This document shows positions 53,001-60,862 of a DNA stretch of 64,000 nt, in pieces (the stretch's first letter is position 1; every line of letters starts with the position of its first letter). The notes beneath the pieces are model-generated. The model saw only the letters and a program-made list of their open reading frames with translations, was not told where the DNA came from and did no database searches. The stretch is from Paludibacteraceae bacterium (lineage in GTDB: Bacteria > Bacteroidota > Bacteroidia > Bacteroidales > Paludibacteraceae), in contig JAEDNI010000002.1 of assembly GCA_016302585.1 (NCBI GenBank), forward strand, positions 3,385 through 67,384, written 5' to 3'. A program made the translations under genes and the position numbers.

Positions 53001-54193
53001 CTACGTATCAGCCGACATACAAGTACCTCGCAGAATCGTTTGAGCATGACGCATCAAAGCAAGTAACAGACATTAACGGAGGATTGCTCGCTACATCGCT
53101 TATCAAGTTGAGGAACTTGCAAGGTATAGTCATGGCAGGTATCAGCGGACTGAACGATGGTATAGTGCTGTGGGGAGGAGGTTCGTATGCAGACGCTCTA
53201 TCTGATGCGGCGGGCACTACGGACATTCTTCCTGTTTTGCTTACTACCGATCCCTATGGAATAGGCACGAAACTCGGCATCTTCAAGATAAAGAAGGATG
53301 CGAACCACTACCACTATTTGCAGGTTGATGATAATGGTGTTCCGTCTATTCAGTTATTCAAAGACAGAACGGCATCGTCTGTCATATCGGAATTGTCGCC
53401 TACTACACCATTCCCTGCAGGGAGTGCGCAGACAACGAACACGGTGAAGATAATAGGAAAGTTTTACGAGAAATACCAGTATCAAGGCAGGCAATGGTAC
53501 TACGAACATTATGTGAACGGTTCACTTGTGGAGGTGACACAAAGTGATTGGTCACGTTCTACGACTGAAACAAAGGTACTCTTGAATGAGAATATGACGC
53601 TTGAGGCTTCGAGTTACAAGTTCCTTTCTAAAGTTAATTTCGGTGCTTCGCTTGGTGCGCACCAGCAGAGTACTCCATCATCCGGAACGTATAGTGGCAC
53701 TGCGGAATCTTCTGTTACTGTCAGACTGACTATTACGAATGTATATACGAACGAGGTTGTAGGTACTCACACTTTCATTGGAGAGCCTGATACAAGCCGA
53801 CCCTATTCGTATGACATAGATATAGACAAAGTATTTGCTATCCAGAGCCGTGGAACGTATAACATTAAACTTGATGCGGTAGTAGAAGCGAAATGTACGG
53901 CTCCGGGTAGTTATAATACTCCAGAAACTGATATAGAAGTGTATGGTCAAGCGCAAGGGTTTGTGACCTTTCAAGAAGGTTCGCTGACCAACCTTTCGTC
54001 TCGTACTGTGCTCTGTAAGGATGGATTTGTGTACCTGTGCGGAGGATATAACTTTACGTTGCGGCAGGACATTAACAGCCTTGATGTCCGCATGGTCGGA
54101 CTACCAGATACTAGGCCGAGTACAGCAGGCAGGCTATATACGCAGACTATGACGATAAATGGCTCGTCGCAAAAGGTAATCTGTATCAGTTAG
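50081..54193 (+). CDS. Large tail-associated protein
   Basis: 1370 residues from the ATG at 50081. N-terminal tail-hub-like region, then a long beta-rich body with repeated Gly/Ser turns, and a C-terminal region (SLDVRMVGLPDTRPSTAG) like the tail fibres or spikes of Bacteroidales phages. It probably forms the tail tip/hub and contributes to receptor binding. Convergent with the lipoprotein gene at its 3' end. Confidence 0.7.
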   Translation: MVAPISQIEVFSNASVLPNRRISLGVFPVNNSAQRSATLRGENFVKITFNSGKSIPIPAFAFIEYDGQLFFTKEIYRPEPKGNSHYEYNVKFVSFDNLLSKPNAYRHVVVGSGAEQHTWNEPEIEIMGTLQTVTEVVCESIKASADRYEGVFADMLSKVEIVSSEVSINTESKAFSFSGQKLSQVLDSVANDYEIDYWFEQVGNMTNGISKMILHFRKYERTDIDPLVLSDKTAVNRINPIDPASPPNPLKPTVSGGLDECTFANEWSGVVQRITPFGSERNITRQQAIVDEMFVSYGKRLRLEYDHSCTIDVVTYPHAYAVKDEDGNTIPLEVDENGSVYVPGITTGEETVEKYDDIYPRGHFRVTHVTQRGVDKPIYSVYAIPTEERNGQYVDLTDAEIDAMQADPDKRLFPIVIQEGQTLSIHFESGYLNGREFEVANKSAKMVWTGDGYKVDPDNVNAHWVACFEIEPQGDNSESPQVPFGNMVPRGNKDITGYEGDMFAIFNMDMPPFYKESAMNELAQRAYDEITSILSTRPEVKCRGNEEFFLNHDLCLGLRVKVTSDLFGEGTEFVSRVTNYSYQLSRPNNVDFRLCSSRVQGSISILKGAIADHTSDISGIQQTERSLSRRAFRDSQEMMGMLQAIVAEMMVVGVERNQFTFTMGIECLEAQSSPYSRKFSGMKITAGEIQHSQEPYIKDAWGGHYTVDAITLTADKNNNSIGTNATETIRNTPYYLYAVIDGATGKANMELLATKKEDETDEAYLLLGILSSEFVDGGTSLRVFNRSNGFTQIAGGTITTEQLQDPTRQLIIDMSSNPPRIIAKRGAQIIGNITFISSEGAETNLATKMNNVDEELAKEIGGENLYSGVDPLRITKESGSIGVSLEDVKKYVVSVQSVSGTATDGRVRIYEQTVDGEGIVTHTLIGTIEVADSGMSYTVVEGHGGELELRCSANMTGKYYDLSGIMVQQGEKPTTYQPTYKYLAESFEHDASKQVTDINGGLLATSLIKLRNLQGIVMAGISGLNDGIVLWGGGSYADALSDAAGTTDILPVLLTTDPYGIGTKLGIFKIKKDANHYHYLQVDDNGVPSIQLFKDRTASSVISELSPTTPFPAGSAQTTNTVKIIGKFYEKYQYQGRQWYYEHYVNGSLVEVTQSDWSRSTTETKVLLNENMTLEASSYKFLSKVNFGASLGAHQQSTPSSGTYSGTAESSVTVRLTITNVYTNEVVGTHTFIGEPDTSRPYSYDIDIDKVFAIQSRGTYNIKLDAVVEAKCTAPGSYNTPETDIEVYGQAQGFVTFQEGSLTNLSSRTVLCKDGFVYLCGGYNFTLRQDINSLDVRMVGLPDTRPSTAGRLYTQTMTINGSSQKVICIS

Positions 54194-54605
54194 CCAAGAT
54201 GAAGGCTCCAGAACTATTTGCGCTATAGAACGTGAGTGTATCGGTAAAGTAGTACTTATCGTGGTTCATATCGAAGAAAGTCAGCGTAGCATTCGGGTAC
54301 TCGATAACGTAGGCACAAGGATAGGTTTCGTTCATCTGCGTATAGTCAGCCACGATGGAGTTGTACCAGATAGCACTATCGCCGGAGTTGAACCAGACAA
54401 CCTCATAGAAGTAGTCGTTGCCGTTGACCTTTTCTGCCGAGCGGTCACGGACATACCGTTTGCCGACTGGCGACCAAGTGGCTGGATCGGAGGGTTGATG
54501 TTGAGAGGTGGGGGTGTCTCCACCTTTCTTTGTATCGTCAGGTTCGTTCTGATTGCAGGCAACGAGGCCCAGAGCCGCAGCCATGATGAAGATGATCCGT
54601 TTCAT
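54186..54605 (-). CDS. Surface lipoprotein (lysogenic conversion candidate)
   Basis: 139 residues on the minus strand. Signal peptide with lipobox LVAC (MKRIIFIMAAALGLVAC), followed by an acidic NQNEPDD segment like the Bacteroidetes surface-export signal. The body is mostly beta. Its last 8 bases overlap the tail gene's end, and its start overlaps the stop of the TPR-like gene. Prophage-expressed lipoproteins of this kind often block superinfection; here this is only inferred. Confidence 0.7.
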   Translation of the reverse strand: MKRIIFIMAAALGLVACNQNEPDDTKKGGDTPTSQHQPSDPATWSPVGKRYVRDRSAEKVNGNDYFYEVVWFNSGDSAIWYNSIVADYTQMNETYPCAYVIEYPNATLTFFDMNHDKYYFTDTLTFYSANSSGAFILAN

Positions 54606-55201
54606 AGAGATTCTTGGATTTTATGGTATTGTTTTAGTAATCGGTTGTATTCGTCGTTGCGCCCGGACTCCCACGCTGCCTGCACCTTGATCCATAGTTT
54701 CTGCGCATCGGCTTCATGTTGTTTGTGCTGCCGTGTCAGTAGGATCAGACGCTCTATCTGCTGCGGCGTGAAGACCACGGCATCGGGATTGTCCTTTGCC
54801 CGTCCTTGGTCTATGCGTTTGCGTACGGTAGCCGCAGCCTTGGCAAAATAATCTTTGTTGCCGCATCCACGGCTGCTGAACTCAAAGTCCGGGCGCATCA
54901 CCATCAAGCATAGTTGCAATGCCTGGTAATAGTAATCCATCTCCCGAAGGTCTTTGAGCAGCCTTTCGTGACAGTATCCGGTATCATGTCCGAGGAGTAT
55001 AGCCGCCTTGGCGTGGTCGGCAGAGCGTTGCACGTTTGCCCATTCTTCACTCCGCATCTTGAAATAAGCATCCATGAGCATGACATGTACCCCGGCATCG
55101 TCCGGATGGTGCTGCAGGTGATTTTCTCCGCGACGGATAACCTCGCTATAGTTGCCCGTCTGGAGGAGATTGCCCAATTCGATAGAGGTGGTTGAGTTCA
55201 T
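54602..55201 (-). CDS. TPR-like helical protein (lysogenic-type gene)
   Basis: 199 residues on the minus strand, all helical, with TPR-like spacing in the first part (NLLQTGNYSEVIRRGE, then MLMDAYFKMRSEE). It is expressed from its own promoter (55234-55264) opposite to the phage operons, which suggests expression in the prophage state. It is translationally coupled to the lipoprotein gene. Confidence 0.65.
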   Translation of the reverse strand: MNSTTSIELGNLLQTGNYSEVIRRGENHLQHHPDDAGVHVMLMDAYFKMRSEEWANVQRSADHAKAAILLGHDTGYCHERLLKDLREMDYYYQALQLCLMVMRPDFEFSSRGCGNKDYFAKAAATVRKRIDQGRAKDNPDAVVFTPQQIERLILLTRQHKQHEADAQKLWIKVQAAWESGRNDEYNRLLKQYHKIQESL

Positions 55202-55233
55202 GCCGTATGTCAGTTATTATGCGTTTCCGAGTG

Positions 55234-55264
55234 CAAAGTTACTACTATTTGGCGAAAAAAACAA
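55234..55264 (-). promoter_or_regulatory. Minus-strand promoter for the two lysogenic genes
   Basis: On the minus strand: -33 TTG (complement of 55262-55264), 20 bp, -7 TAACTTTG (complement of 55234-55241). Start near 55228 gives a leader of about 27 bases before the ATG at 55201. Perfect spacing. Confidence 0.75.
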
Positions 55265-55290
55265 GAAAAATGAAAGAAAAATCGCAAAAG

Positions 55291-55323
55291 TGTTTGATAT
55301 TCAAACAAAATTTTGTATCTTTG
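55291..55323 (+). promoter_or_regulatory. Late-type promoter with palindromic operator (holin)
   Basis: Palindrome TGTTTGATATTCAAACA (55291-55307) over -33 TTTG (55293-55296); spacer 19 bp; -7 TATCTTTG (55316-55323). Same design as the portal and scaffold promoters. Confidence 0.8.
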
Positions 55324-55342
55324 CAGCAAAATTTGAAAAGCA

Positions 55343-55843
55343 ATGCAAGAATTATTCCACATCTCAGCCAGATCGATAGCAATTTTCCTTGCTGTCTTGG
55401 CGTTCTATTATCTCTGCATCGCAGGCTTTATGTTATGCGATTGCATAGTAGCAGTCCACAGGGCAAAGACAGACGGCACGTACCGCAGCAGCCGTAAGTT
55501 CCGACGCACGTTTGACAAAGCAGTCATGTACTACATTCCTACATTCATGTTCACGCTGGTGGACTTCATGATTGTCTTTGCGGTAGCATTTCTTGAGATA
55601 CCTTGGTTTCCTCACTTTCCATTCGTTACTCTGTTTGCAGTTGCGGCGATTGGTTACATCGAGATCAAGTCTGTGCATGAGAAACGCGATGCCAAGGAGC
55701 GCGCCAAAATTGAGGAAGCAGTAGAGGTGTTGGTTAAGCTTTCAAAGGACAAAGACGCAGCGTCTCTGGTTGACACCATCATGACGGTTGGGAAGACTAT
55801 TCAGGCAGAAAAAGAACGCAATGCGCAGCAAGAAAATCAGTAA
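55343..55843 (+). CDS. Holin-like membrane protein
   Basis: 166 residues with transmembrane segments at about 9-33 and 64-105 and a charged coiled C-terminus (VEVLVKLSKDKDAASLV). First gene of the lysis/fibre operon, behind a late-type promoter. Layout matches Bacteroidales phage holins; the lytic partner (M15 endolysin) is in the same region. Confidence 0.65.
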   Translation: MQELFHISARSIAIFLAVLAFYYLCIAGFMLCDCIVAVHRAKTDGTYRSSRKFRRTFDKAVMYYIPTFMFTLVDFMIVFAVAFLEIPWFPHFPFVTLFAVAAIGYIEIKSVHEKRDAKERAKIEEAVEVLVKLSKDKDAASLVDTIMTVGKTIQAEKERNAQQENQ

Positions 55844-55901
55844 TTCTATATAACGCCGTCCGGCACTATGCTTGGGCGGTGTTTGAATATCAAGCAGAAA
55901 T

Positions 55902-56294
55902 ATGGTAATCATTCAGTTTAAGAAAGGTATCAAGGCGCTCATCGAGGTAGAGAAAGCCGATCTGCCGCCTATCGGAGCGAACGAATCGTATCAGTGCGCT
56001 ATCTACAGCCAGACCCTGAATAAGCGTTTCGTTGCGTCGGGTCCCACGGAGGATGCGGAAGGCAAGTTGGTATTCGTCTGGCCGCACGGTGTAAAAACGG
56101 ATGAACACGGGAAGAATATCCCCGATCCGGAAGTGACTAACGGAACAGCGTCCATGCCGTTGGGCAGATACCAGTTGGAGTTGTATGCGACCGATAAGTC
56201 GTTTATGACGGACGGTAATCAGTTGGTAGAGGTGATCGATGTGAACATCCTTTCGTCCAACAGCGAAGACGCAAACGAAGGAACGAACGCTTAA
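55902..56294 (+). CDS. Tail-fibre/virion-type beta protein
   Basis: 130 residues from the ATG at 55902. A GTGTTTGAATATCAAG box (the operator half) lies just upstream. Beta-rich with a Gly-Pro turn (VTNGTASMPLGRYQL), which suggests a structural fibre component. Ends in an acidic tail. Confidence 0.5.
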   Translation: MVIIQFKKGIKALIEVEKADLPPIGANESYQCAIYSQTLNKRFVASGPTEDAEGKLVFVWPHGVKTDEHGKNIPDPEVTNGTASMPLGRYQLELYATDKSFMTDGNQLVEVIDVNILSSNSEDANEGTNA

Positions 56295-56306
56295 TCACTC
56301 ACGGCT

Positions 56307-56546
56307 ATGGAGATAAAAGTAATCAGTAAGTCCATTGGCATCCGTATGCGGTGCGATAACCAGACCGTCACGACGAGCGTGACGGCTTATGGCATACGTG
56401 TTCAGAGCGGTGTCGATTGGAAGAAGATACGCGAGCTTGTAGCCGAGGGTGTGGAGTGGGGTAAGATAACAGGCGACATAGAGAACCAGACCGACCTCAA
56501 GGAACAGTTGGACGAGTTACGGGCACTTGCTTATGCAGGGCTATAA
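56307..56546 (+). CDS. Small tail protein
   Basis: 79 residues; beta-rich N-terminal half and a helical end (WKKIRELVAEGVEWG). Between two tail-type genes; probably part of the fibre. No family recognised. Confidence 0.5.
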   Translation: MEIKVISKSIGIRMRCDNQTVTTSVTAYGIRVQSGVDWKKIRELVAEGVEWGKITGDIENQTDLKEQLDELRALAYAGL

Positions 56547-56558
56547 ATTATTACGACT

Positions 56559-56999
56559 ATGAGATACAGAGTAAAAGATTACAGGGTACAGGCAGGTGAG
56601 AATATCGTGTGGCTGTACTTCACCGCCCCGGAAGGCGTGACACTCACTTCCGATCCGGACAACGAGATAGAGGGATATATCCAACAAGCCGTCCGTCTGG
56701 TAGTGGACGAGAGCGCAGACATCGTGTTCTGCTCGTCCATGCAGAAACGTAAGTACATCCAATGGGCAAAAGCCAATGTCAATACCCGCGAGGTACGGCT
56801 GGCGTTCGACATCCCTTCCGGCAAGACAGTTGGAGAGAGCGACCAGTTCACGATTGAGATGGACTGGGGAGACGAGCCGACGGGATTGAGCGGAGGTGGA
56901 GGTGAATTAGAACCTGCTACCGATGCAGAGTATGCCTCTTTCAAGTCTCACATGGCAACTGAAATATCAAATATATTAACACCTATAACAGAAGAATAA
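56559..56999 (+). CDS. Tail-fibre-type protein
   Basis: 146 residues. Beta-strand pattern (YRVQAGENIVWLYFTAPEG) with a Gly-rich linker (SGGGGELEP) and a helical C-terminus. Immediately before the DGR target gene; probably a fibre adaptor. Confidence 0.55.
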   Translation: MRYRVKDYRVQAGENIVWLYFTAPEGVTLTSDPDNEIEGYIQQAVRLVVDESADIVFCSSMQKRKYIQWAKANVNTREVRLAFDIPSGKTVGESDQFTIEMDWGDEPTGLSGGGGELEPATDAEYASFKSHMATEISNILTPITEE

Positions 57000-57000
57000 T

Positions 57001-58149
57001 ATGGCAGAAACCTACAATGGAAACCATGTGGCTACGCTTGACATGGTGGAGGACTTGGTGCTTATGGCAATCTCCTCCGTAAAGTCTTGGACTACGGAAA
57101 ATGTAGATAAGACTGAAATAATGAAGCATATCAAGGCTCAACTTGACAAAGCGAACAGGACAGTTATAGGCACTACTGCGGCGGAGAAATGCCAGTACCT
57201 TATAAATTGCATCGACGCTATTACAGGTGCATTGCGAAGCGCAGGGGCGATTATCCCGGATGAAACTCCACTTGCTGAATACGCAACGCTCGTGCGGCAA
57301 ATATCTGCAAGCGGTTATGAGGTATGTATTCTCGGAAAGTCCGGCACTCATTACGCCGCAGACGAGTGGCTTGAGTATGAGCGCGTACACGGTACAACTC
57401 CGGAGACAGGCGCTGTGGTCGCCGTTATCACTCCTTTCCACTCATTTGTTATTGCTCCTGCAGGACAAGAAGGTTATAAAAACCTACAATGGGGAAATAC
57501 AACCGATAACGTGACTGGCTTATACGGACAGCAAACGGGTTCGTTCATCAATGTTTTGCAAAACTCGCTTAACTTCCATTCGCTTGAGAACACGTACCGT
57601 ATGCTTTTATGGTATGACCCGGAGGTGTTGCCGCATTGCGATTATGACCCAAGCGACCCGGACAAAGATTATGGCTCATATGCCTGCATCCGTTTCGCTA
57701 ATCATGCAGAAATGGAAAAAAGCTGTCAGCACCTTATGTATGACCAGCAGGTCTATATCGTGACGGAGGACACGGACGGAACGGCGAATGTATGCTACTA
57801 TTGGGCAGGCAATCAATATACCAAGCGTTTTGTTGTGCCTCGCGTAGCTAATAACATAACAGGCTCTCCGGCAGCAAAGCATGCTTGGACGCACGTTGCT
57901 TATGATGGTGATCCACGCCAATGGACGCTACCGACGACTAACCACCTGCTGATGATGTACGTGTACTATACGCCTATCAACACGTGCCTTTCGGTATTAG
58001 ACCGCAGCACTCTTCCGACGGGCTACTCGTGGAGTTGTCAGCAGAACAATGCCAACAACGCGTACTATGTGTCGATTCCGTCAGCGAACGTGAGCAACTA
58101 CAACGGCAAGGGCACCACATGCGCAGTTGTGCCAGTCGCCGCATTATAA
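57001..58149 (+). CDS. DGR target: variable receptor-binding protein
   Basis: 382 residues. The helical N-terminus (HVATLDMVEDLVLMAISS) may anchor it in the fibre; the C-terminal part is beta-rich and ends in the variable region SWSCQQNNANNAYYV to the end, encoded by VR (58000-58141). Varying this end by the retroelement changes receptor specificity. The target protein is probably a lectin-like receptor-binding tip. Ends with a TAA at 58147-58149. Confidence 0.85.
   Translation: MAETYNGNHVATLDMVEDLVLMAISSVKSWTTENVDKTEIMKHIKAQLDKANRTVIGTTAAEKCQYLINCIDAITGALRSAGAIIPDETPLAEYATLVRQISASGYEVCILGKSGTHYAADEWLEYERVHGTTPETGAVVAVITPFHSFVIAPAGQEGYKNLQWGNTTDNVTGLYGQQTGSFINVLQNSLNFHSLENTYRMLLWYDPEVLPHCDYDPSDPDKDYGSYACIRFANHAEMEKSCQHLMYDQQVYIVTEDTDGTANVCYYWAGNQYTKRFVVPRVANNITGSPAAKHAWTHVAYDGDPRQWTLPTTNHLLMMYVYYTPINTCLSVLDRSTLPTGYSWSCQQNNANNAYYVSIPSANVSNYNGKGTTCAVVPVAAL
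58000..58141 (+). repeat. DGR variable repeat (VR)
   Basis: 142-bp region homologous to TR (59157-59295). It differs from TR at about nine positions, every one of which is A in TR (for example at 58004, 58024, 58072, 58094 and 58099), plus one extra codon. Adenine-specific change is the hallmark of DGR retro-homing. The 3' side ends in a conserved GTTGTGCCAGTCGCCG that should act as the recognition end. Confidence 0.92.
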
Positions 58150-58212
58150 TAGCCGCAAGGCTCAATCGTGCGGCAGCACGGATATGGTTTAATCAAAAAA
58201 AATAATGACAAT

Positions 58213-58662
58213 ATGAAAATAGAGGTAGAAAAATCTCCCAAAGAGAGCCTTCTGTACGACAAATATCCTTACGACACTGTAATATACTCGTACCCTTACG
58301 AAGATTGTAAGAGTGTCTATGAGTATGCGCTGGTGTACCGAGGGTATATTATAGCGTTCGGCGATGAAGACGGAAGAATCGGAGGTATCACAACGTCATA
58401 CGAAAGCGGACATCTATACGAAACGCTTTGCTGGGCTAAACATAGAAGGCCGGAGTTCTATGAAGAGTTGAAAAATTATGAGATCGCTCCGAAAGATTTT
58501 TCCATCGACAATGCCGAATTGGAAAAGCAAATAGAAGAAGCAAAGCGTAATAAGGAAATGCGGCAAAACGAGTATCGGAAAGATATGCTGATACGTGGTT
58601 TGGAAATCGCCAAATTTGCCCTTGAAAGGGAGCTTGAAAAAATTAAAAAAGAACATCCATAA
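58213..58662 (+). CDS. Hypothetical protein in the DGR locus
   Basis: 149 residues from the ATG at 58213. Alpha/beta first half and a long basic coiled coil (LEKQIEEAKRNKEMRQNEY) near the end. Between the target gene and avd; function in the retroelement unknown. Confidence 0.55.
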   Translation: MKIEVEKSPKESLLYDKYPYDTVIYSYPYEDCKSVYEYALVYRGYIIAFGDEDGRIGGITTSYESGHLYETLCWAKHRRPEFYEELKNYEIAPKDFSIDNAELEKQIEEAKRNKEMRQNEYRKDMLIRGLEIAKFALERELEKIKKEHP

Positions 58663-58671
58663 ATCGCTCTC

Positions 58672-59070
58672 ATGCAATACAGTAACAAGTCAGCATTAAA
58701 AACGCCCATCATCAACAGGGTAGTTTATCTCAATAAGCAGTTAGCCTACTACGGTAGGCTTTTGCCGCATGGCCGCAACCGAAAGAATGCCGCCGGAGAG
58801 GAGCAGATGACGGTTGACATCCGCAGATGCTATTTCTATCCGCTGCTTGAAAAGGCAGGCGTTCTATTTACGTATGCCATGCGCCAACTGAAAGGGAAAG
58901 ACTATCTAAAGCGTTCTATCGAACTGATAGAAGAAATACAAGCGCAATGCTATCTTATCATGGAATTGCGCGGATGGAGCGAAAAGGTATGTGCTGAATT
59001 AGATATGATTTGTGATGACATCGCCAATCAACTATATGCTATTGCAGCCACCAAGAGCCAGAATCATTAA
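58672..59070 (+). CDS. avd: Avd-like accessory protein of the DGR
   Basis: 132 residues, predicted four-helix bundle with basic surface (NKQLAYYGRLLPHGRNRKN, then RRCYFYPLLEKAG). Position between target and RT genes and its size match Avd (about 120-130 residues), the pentameric RT partner that binds TR RNA. Start at the ATG at 58672. Confidence 0.8.
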   Translation: MQYSNKSALKTPIINRVVYLNKQLAYYGRLLPHGRNRKNAAGEEQMTVDIRRCYFYPLLEKAGVLFTYAMRQLKGKDYLKRSIELIEEIQAQCYLIMELRGWSEKVCAELDMICDDIANQLYAIAATKSQNH

Positions 59071-59108
59071 GTCCAAGGACGAGAAATGAGCGTGCGATAA
59101 TCTATATA

Positions 59109-60560
59109 ATGGAGACTCCACTTGATAACCAAGTTACACCTACAGCGAGTCTTGACGACCACAGCACTCTTCCGACGGGCAACTCGTGGAGTTGTCAGCA
59201 GAACAATGCCAACAACGCGTACTATGTGACGATTCCGTCAGCGAACGTGAACAACAACAACAAGAACAACACATACGCAGTTGTGCCAGTCGCCGAATCA
59301 GATAGGTTATTGGACTTGTTATTTGAAGCAGAGAGCGATTGTTGGAGGAATAAGAAAAGGCGTTTCGACGCCGCGAGGTTTCATTACAACCTCAAAGAGG
59401 TCTTTGATTTAGAGGATAAAATTCGGAATCACATCTACGTTCCCGGCACAAGTGTTTGCTTTGTGCTCAACTATCCGAGATACAGAGAGGTATTTGCAGC
59501 AAAATATCGTGACCGCGTAGGTCATCACCTTGTCGCTCCATTCATTCTTTCTGTATCAGAGAAGGTACATGAGCACAATGGCAATATCAGCCACGGAAAC
59601 AGGTGCAATCATTCCGCACAGACAGCAGCAGAGAAAATACAAAAGAACCTGCGTGAATACCCAGACGGAGTAGTCGCTACGATGGACGTAAGTGGATTCT
59701 TTATGAATATCGTGCGCAGCATGGCTTATGATGTGTTCGTTGATTTCAGCAAGAAGTTCGTGCCAACCGGGTACTCGGACGATGAAGTAACGGAACTGCT
59801 GCGACTGCTGTATATATTCATCATGCACGACCCAACGAGTGATTGCTTGCGTCATAGTCCTATTTCTGCATGGAATAATGTAGCAAAGAATAAATCGCTG
59901 TTTGGGAATGATGGCAAGGGTTTGCCGATAGGTAATTTCTACTCGCAGTTGATTGCAAACCTTGTGCTTGCGGTATGGGGGATGGCGATACTTGCGCTTG
60001 GTCTCGATTGTAAGATTACGCAGTTCGTGGACGATATGTGCATTGTTGCCGCGAATGCCGACATCATACGTAAAGTAAGAGAGGAATCAGAGCGCGTATT
60101 GAGTTCGCTCGGTCTGACGCTACATCCGACAAAGTTCTATATTCAGCCAGTCCGTCACGGGGTACAGTTCTGCGGGCGTGTGATATACGCCGACAGGATG
60201 TACATCGGAAATAGAACAGTCAGAGCCTGCAAGAATAGCATACGCCTTGCGATAGAGCATTGTTCATTGGAGAACGCCTACAAGTTACAATGCAGTTTCA
60301 ACTCCTATGTGGGTTTCATGTGTCATTGTAGGTCTTATAATATACAGAAGATGCTTATGCAAATGGTGCTCGATAGCGACTACAAAAAATGGCTCTATTT
60401 CGAGGATCGGAAGGGGAAAATTGTCTGTGAGGTAAAGAATGAGTACAAGCCGAAGAATATCCGAATCAAAGAATTACACGAAATAAGAGAATATCAAAAA
60501 TTATATGAATATGAATACAGTAGTAAATCAAAATGTAGTACCGAGCAACGCGCCGCGTAA
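59109..60560 (+). CDS. DGR reverse transcriptase, with TR in its 5' end
   Basis: 483 residues. The first ~60 residues are encoded by TR and read as a copy of the variable tail of the target (STLPTGNSWSCQQNNANN). The RT domain follows, with DGR hallmarks: GLPIGNFYSQ (IGxxxSQ form) and FVDD catalytic motif (about residues 306-309). Residues in the palm and thumb regions are complete. It would copy TR RNA with adenine errors. An internal start after TR is not evident, so this reads as one continuous frame. Confidence 0.85.
   Translation: METPLDNQVTPTASLDDHSTLPTGNSWSCQQNNANNAYYVTIPSANVNNNNKNNTYAVVPVAESDRLLDLLFEAESDCWRNKKRRFDAARFHYNLKEVFDLEDKIRNHIYVPGTSVCFVLNYPRYREVFAAKYRDRVGHHLVAPFILSVSEKVHEHNGNISHGNRCNHSAQTAAEKIQKNLREYPDGVVATMDVSGFFMNIVRSMAYDVFVDFSKKFVPTGYSDDEVTELLRLLYIFIMHDPTSDCLRHSPISAWNNVAKNKSLFGNDGKGLPIGNFYSQLIANLVLAVWGMAILALGLDCKITQFVDDMCIVAANADIIRKVREESERVLSSLGLTLHPTKFYIQPVRHGVQFCGRVIYADRMYIGNRTVRACKNSIRLAIEHCSLENAYKLQCSFNSYVGFMCHCRSYNIQKMLMQMVLDSDYKKWLYFEDRKGKIVCEVKNEYKPKNIRIKELHEIREYQKLYEYEYSSKSKCSTEQRAA
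59157..59295 (+). repeat. DGR template repeat (TR)
   Basis: 139 bases, A-rich; contains several AAC codons (AACAACAACAACAAG). Matches VR except at adenines. It lies within the 5' coding part of the RT frame and in the same frame as in the target gene, a less usual arrangement. TR lacks one AAC-type codon present in VR. Confidence 0.92.
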
Positions 60561-60765
60561 GGCTGCAATGCCACAAGGTGTATTATTCCGTTTCGGTTTT
60601 GAGCCGATACCGGGTAGTGGATTAAGCAAAGTAGGAGAGGTGTTATTCCCTACCGTCCCACCTGTAGAAACTCTCAAAGGGCTTCAACAGGAGTACTGCC
60701 GTGTGCATAACATTGACGATCCGTTTAATCCGGCTGATTACGGCTATGGAGATACAGCCGAGTAA
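60505..60765 (+). CDS. Hypothetical protein
   Basis: 86 residues, overlapping the RT stop region. Basic start, Pro/Gly-rich centre (GFEPIPGSGLSKVGEVLF). No family recognised. Confidence 0.55.
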   Translation: MNMNTVVNQNVVPSNAPRKAAMPQGVLFRFGFEPIPGSGLSKVGEVLFPTVPPVETLKGLQQEYCRVHNIDDPFNPADYGYGDTAE

Positions 60766-60862
60766 AGTAATCTACCATTCTCCAGAACTAATCGTGTACA
60801 CGGATAACGGAAAGTTGGTGGCAGAATTTAGGAATGAAAACATAAAAGCAGAGACATTATGA
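60746..60862 (+). CDS. Very small protein
   Basis: 38 residues starting MEIQPSKVIYHSPEL, overlapping both the preceding gene's end and the next gene's start (ATGA), which supports it. Beta-strand pattern. Function unknown. Confidence 0.4.
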   Translation: MEIQPSKVIYHSPELIVYTDNGKLVAEFRNENIKAETL

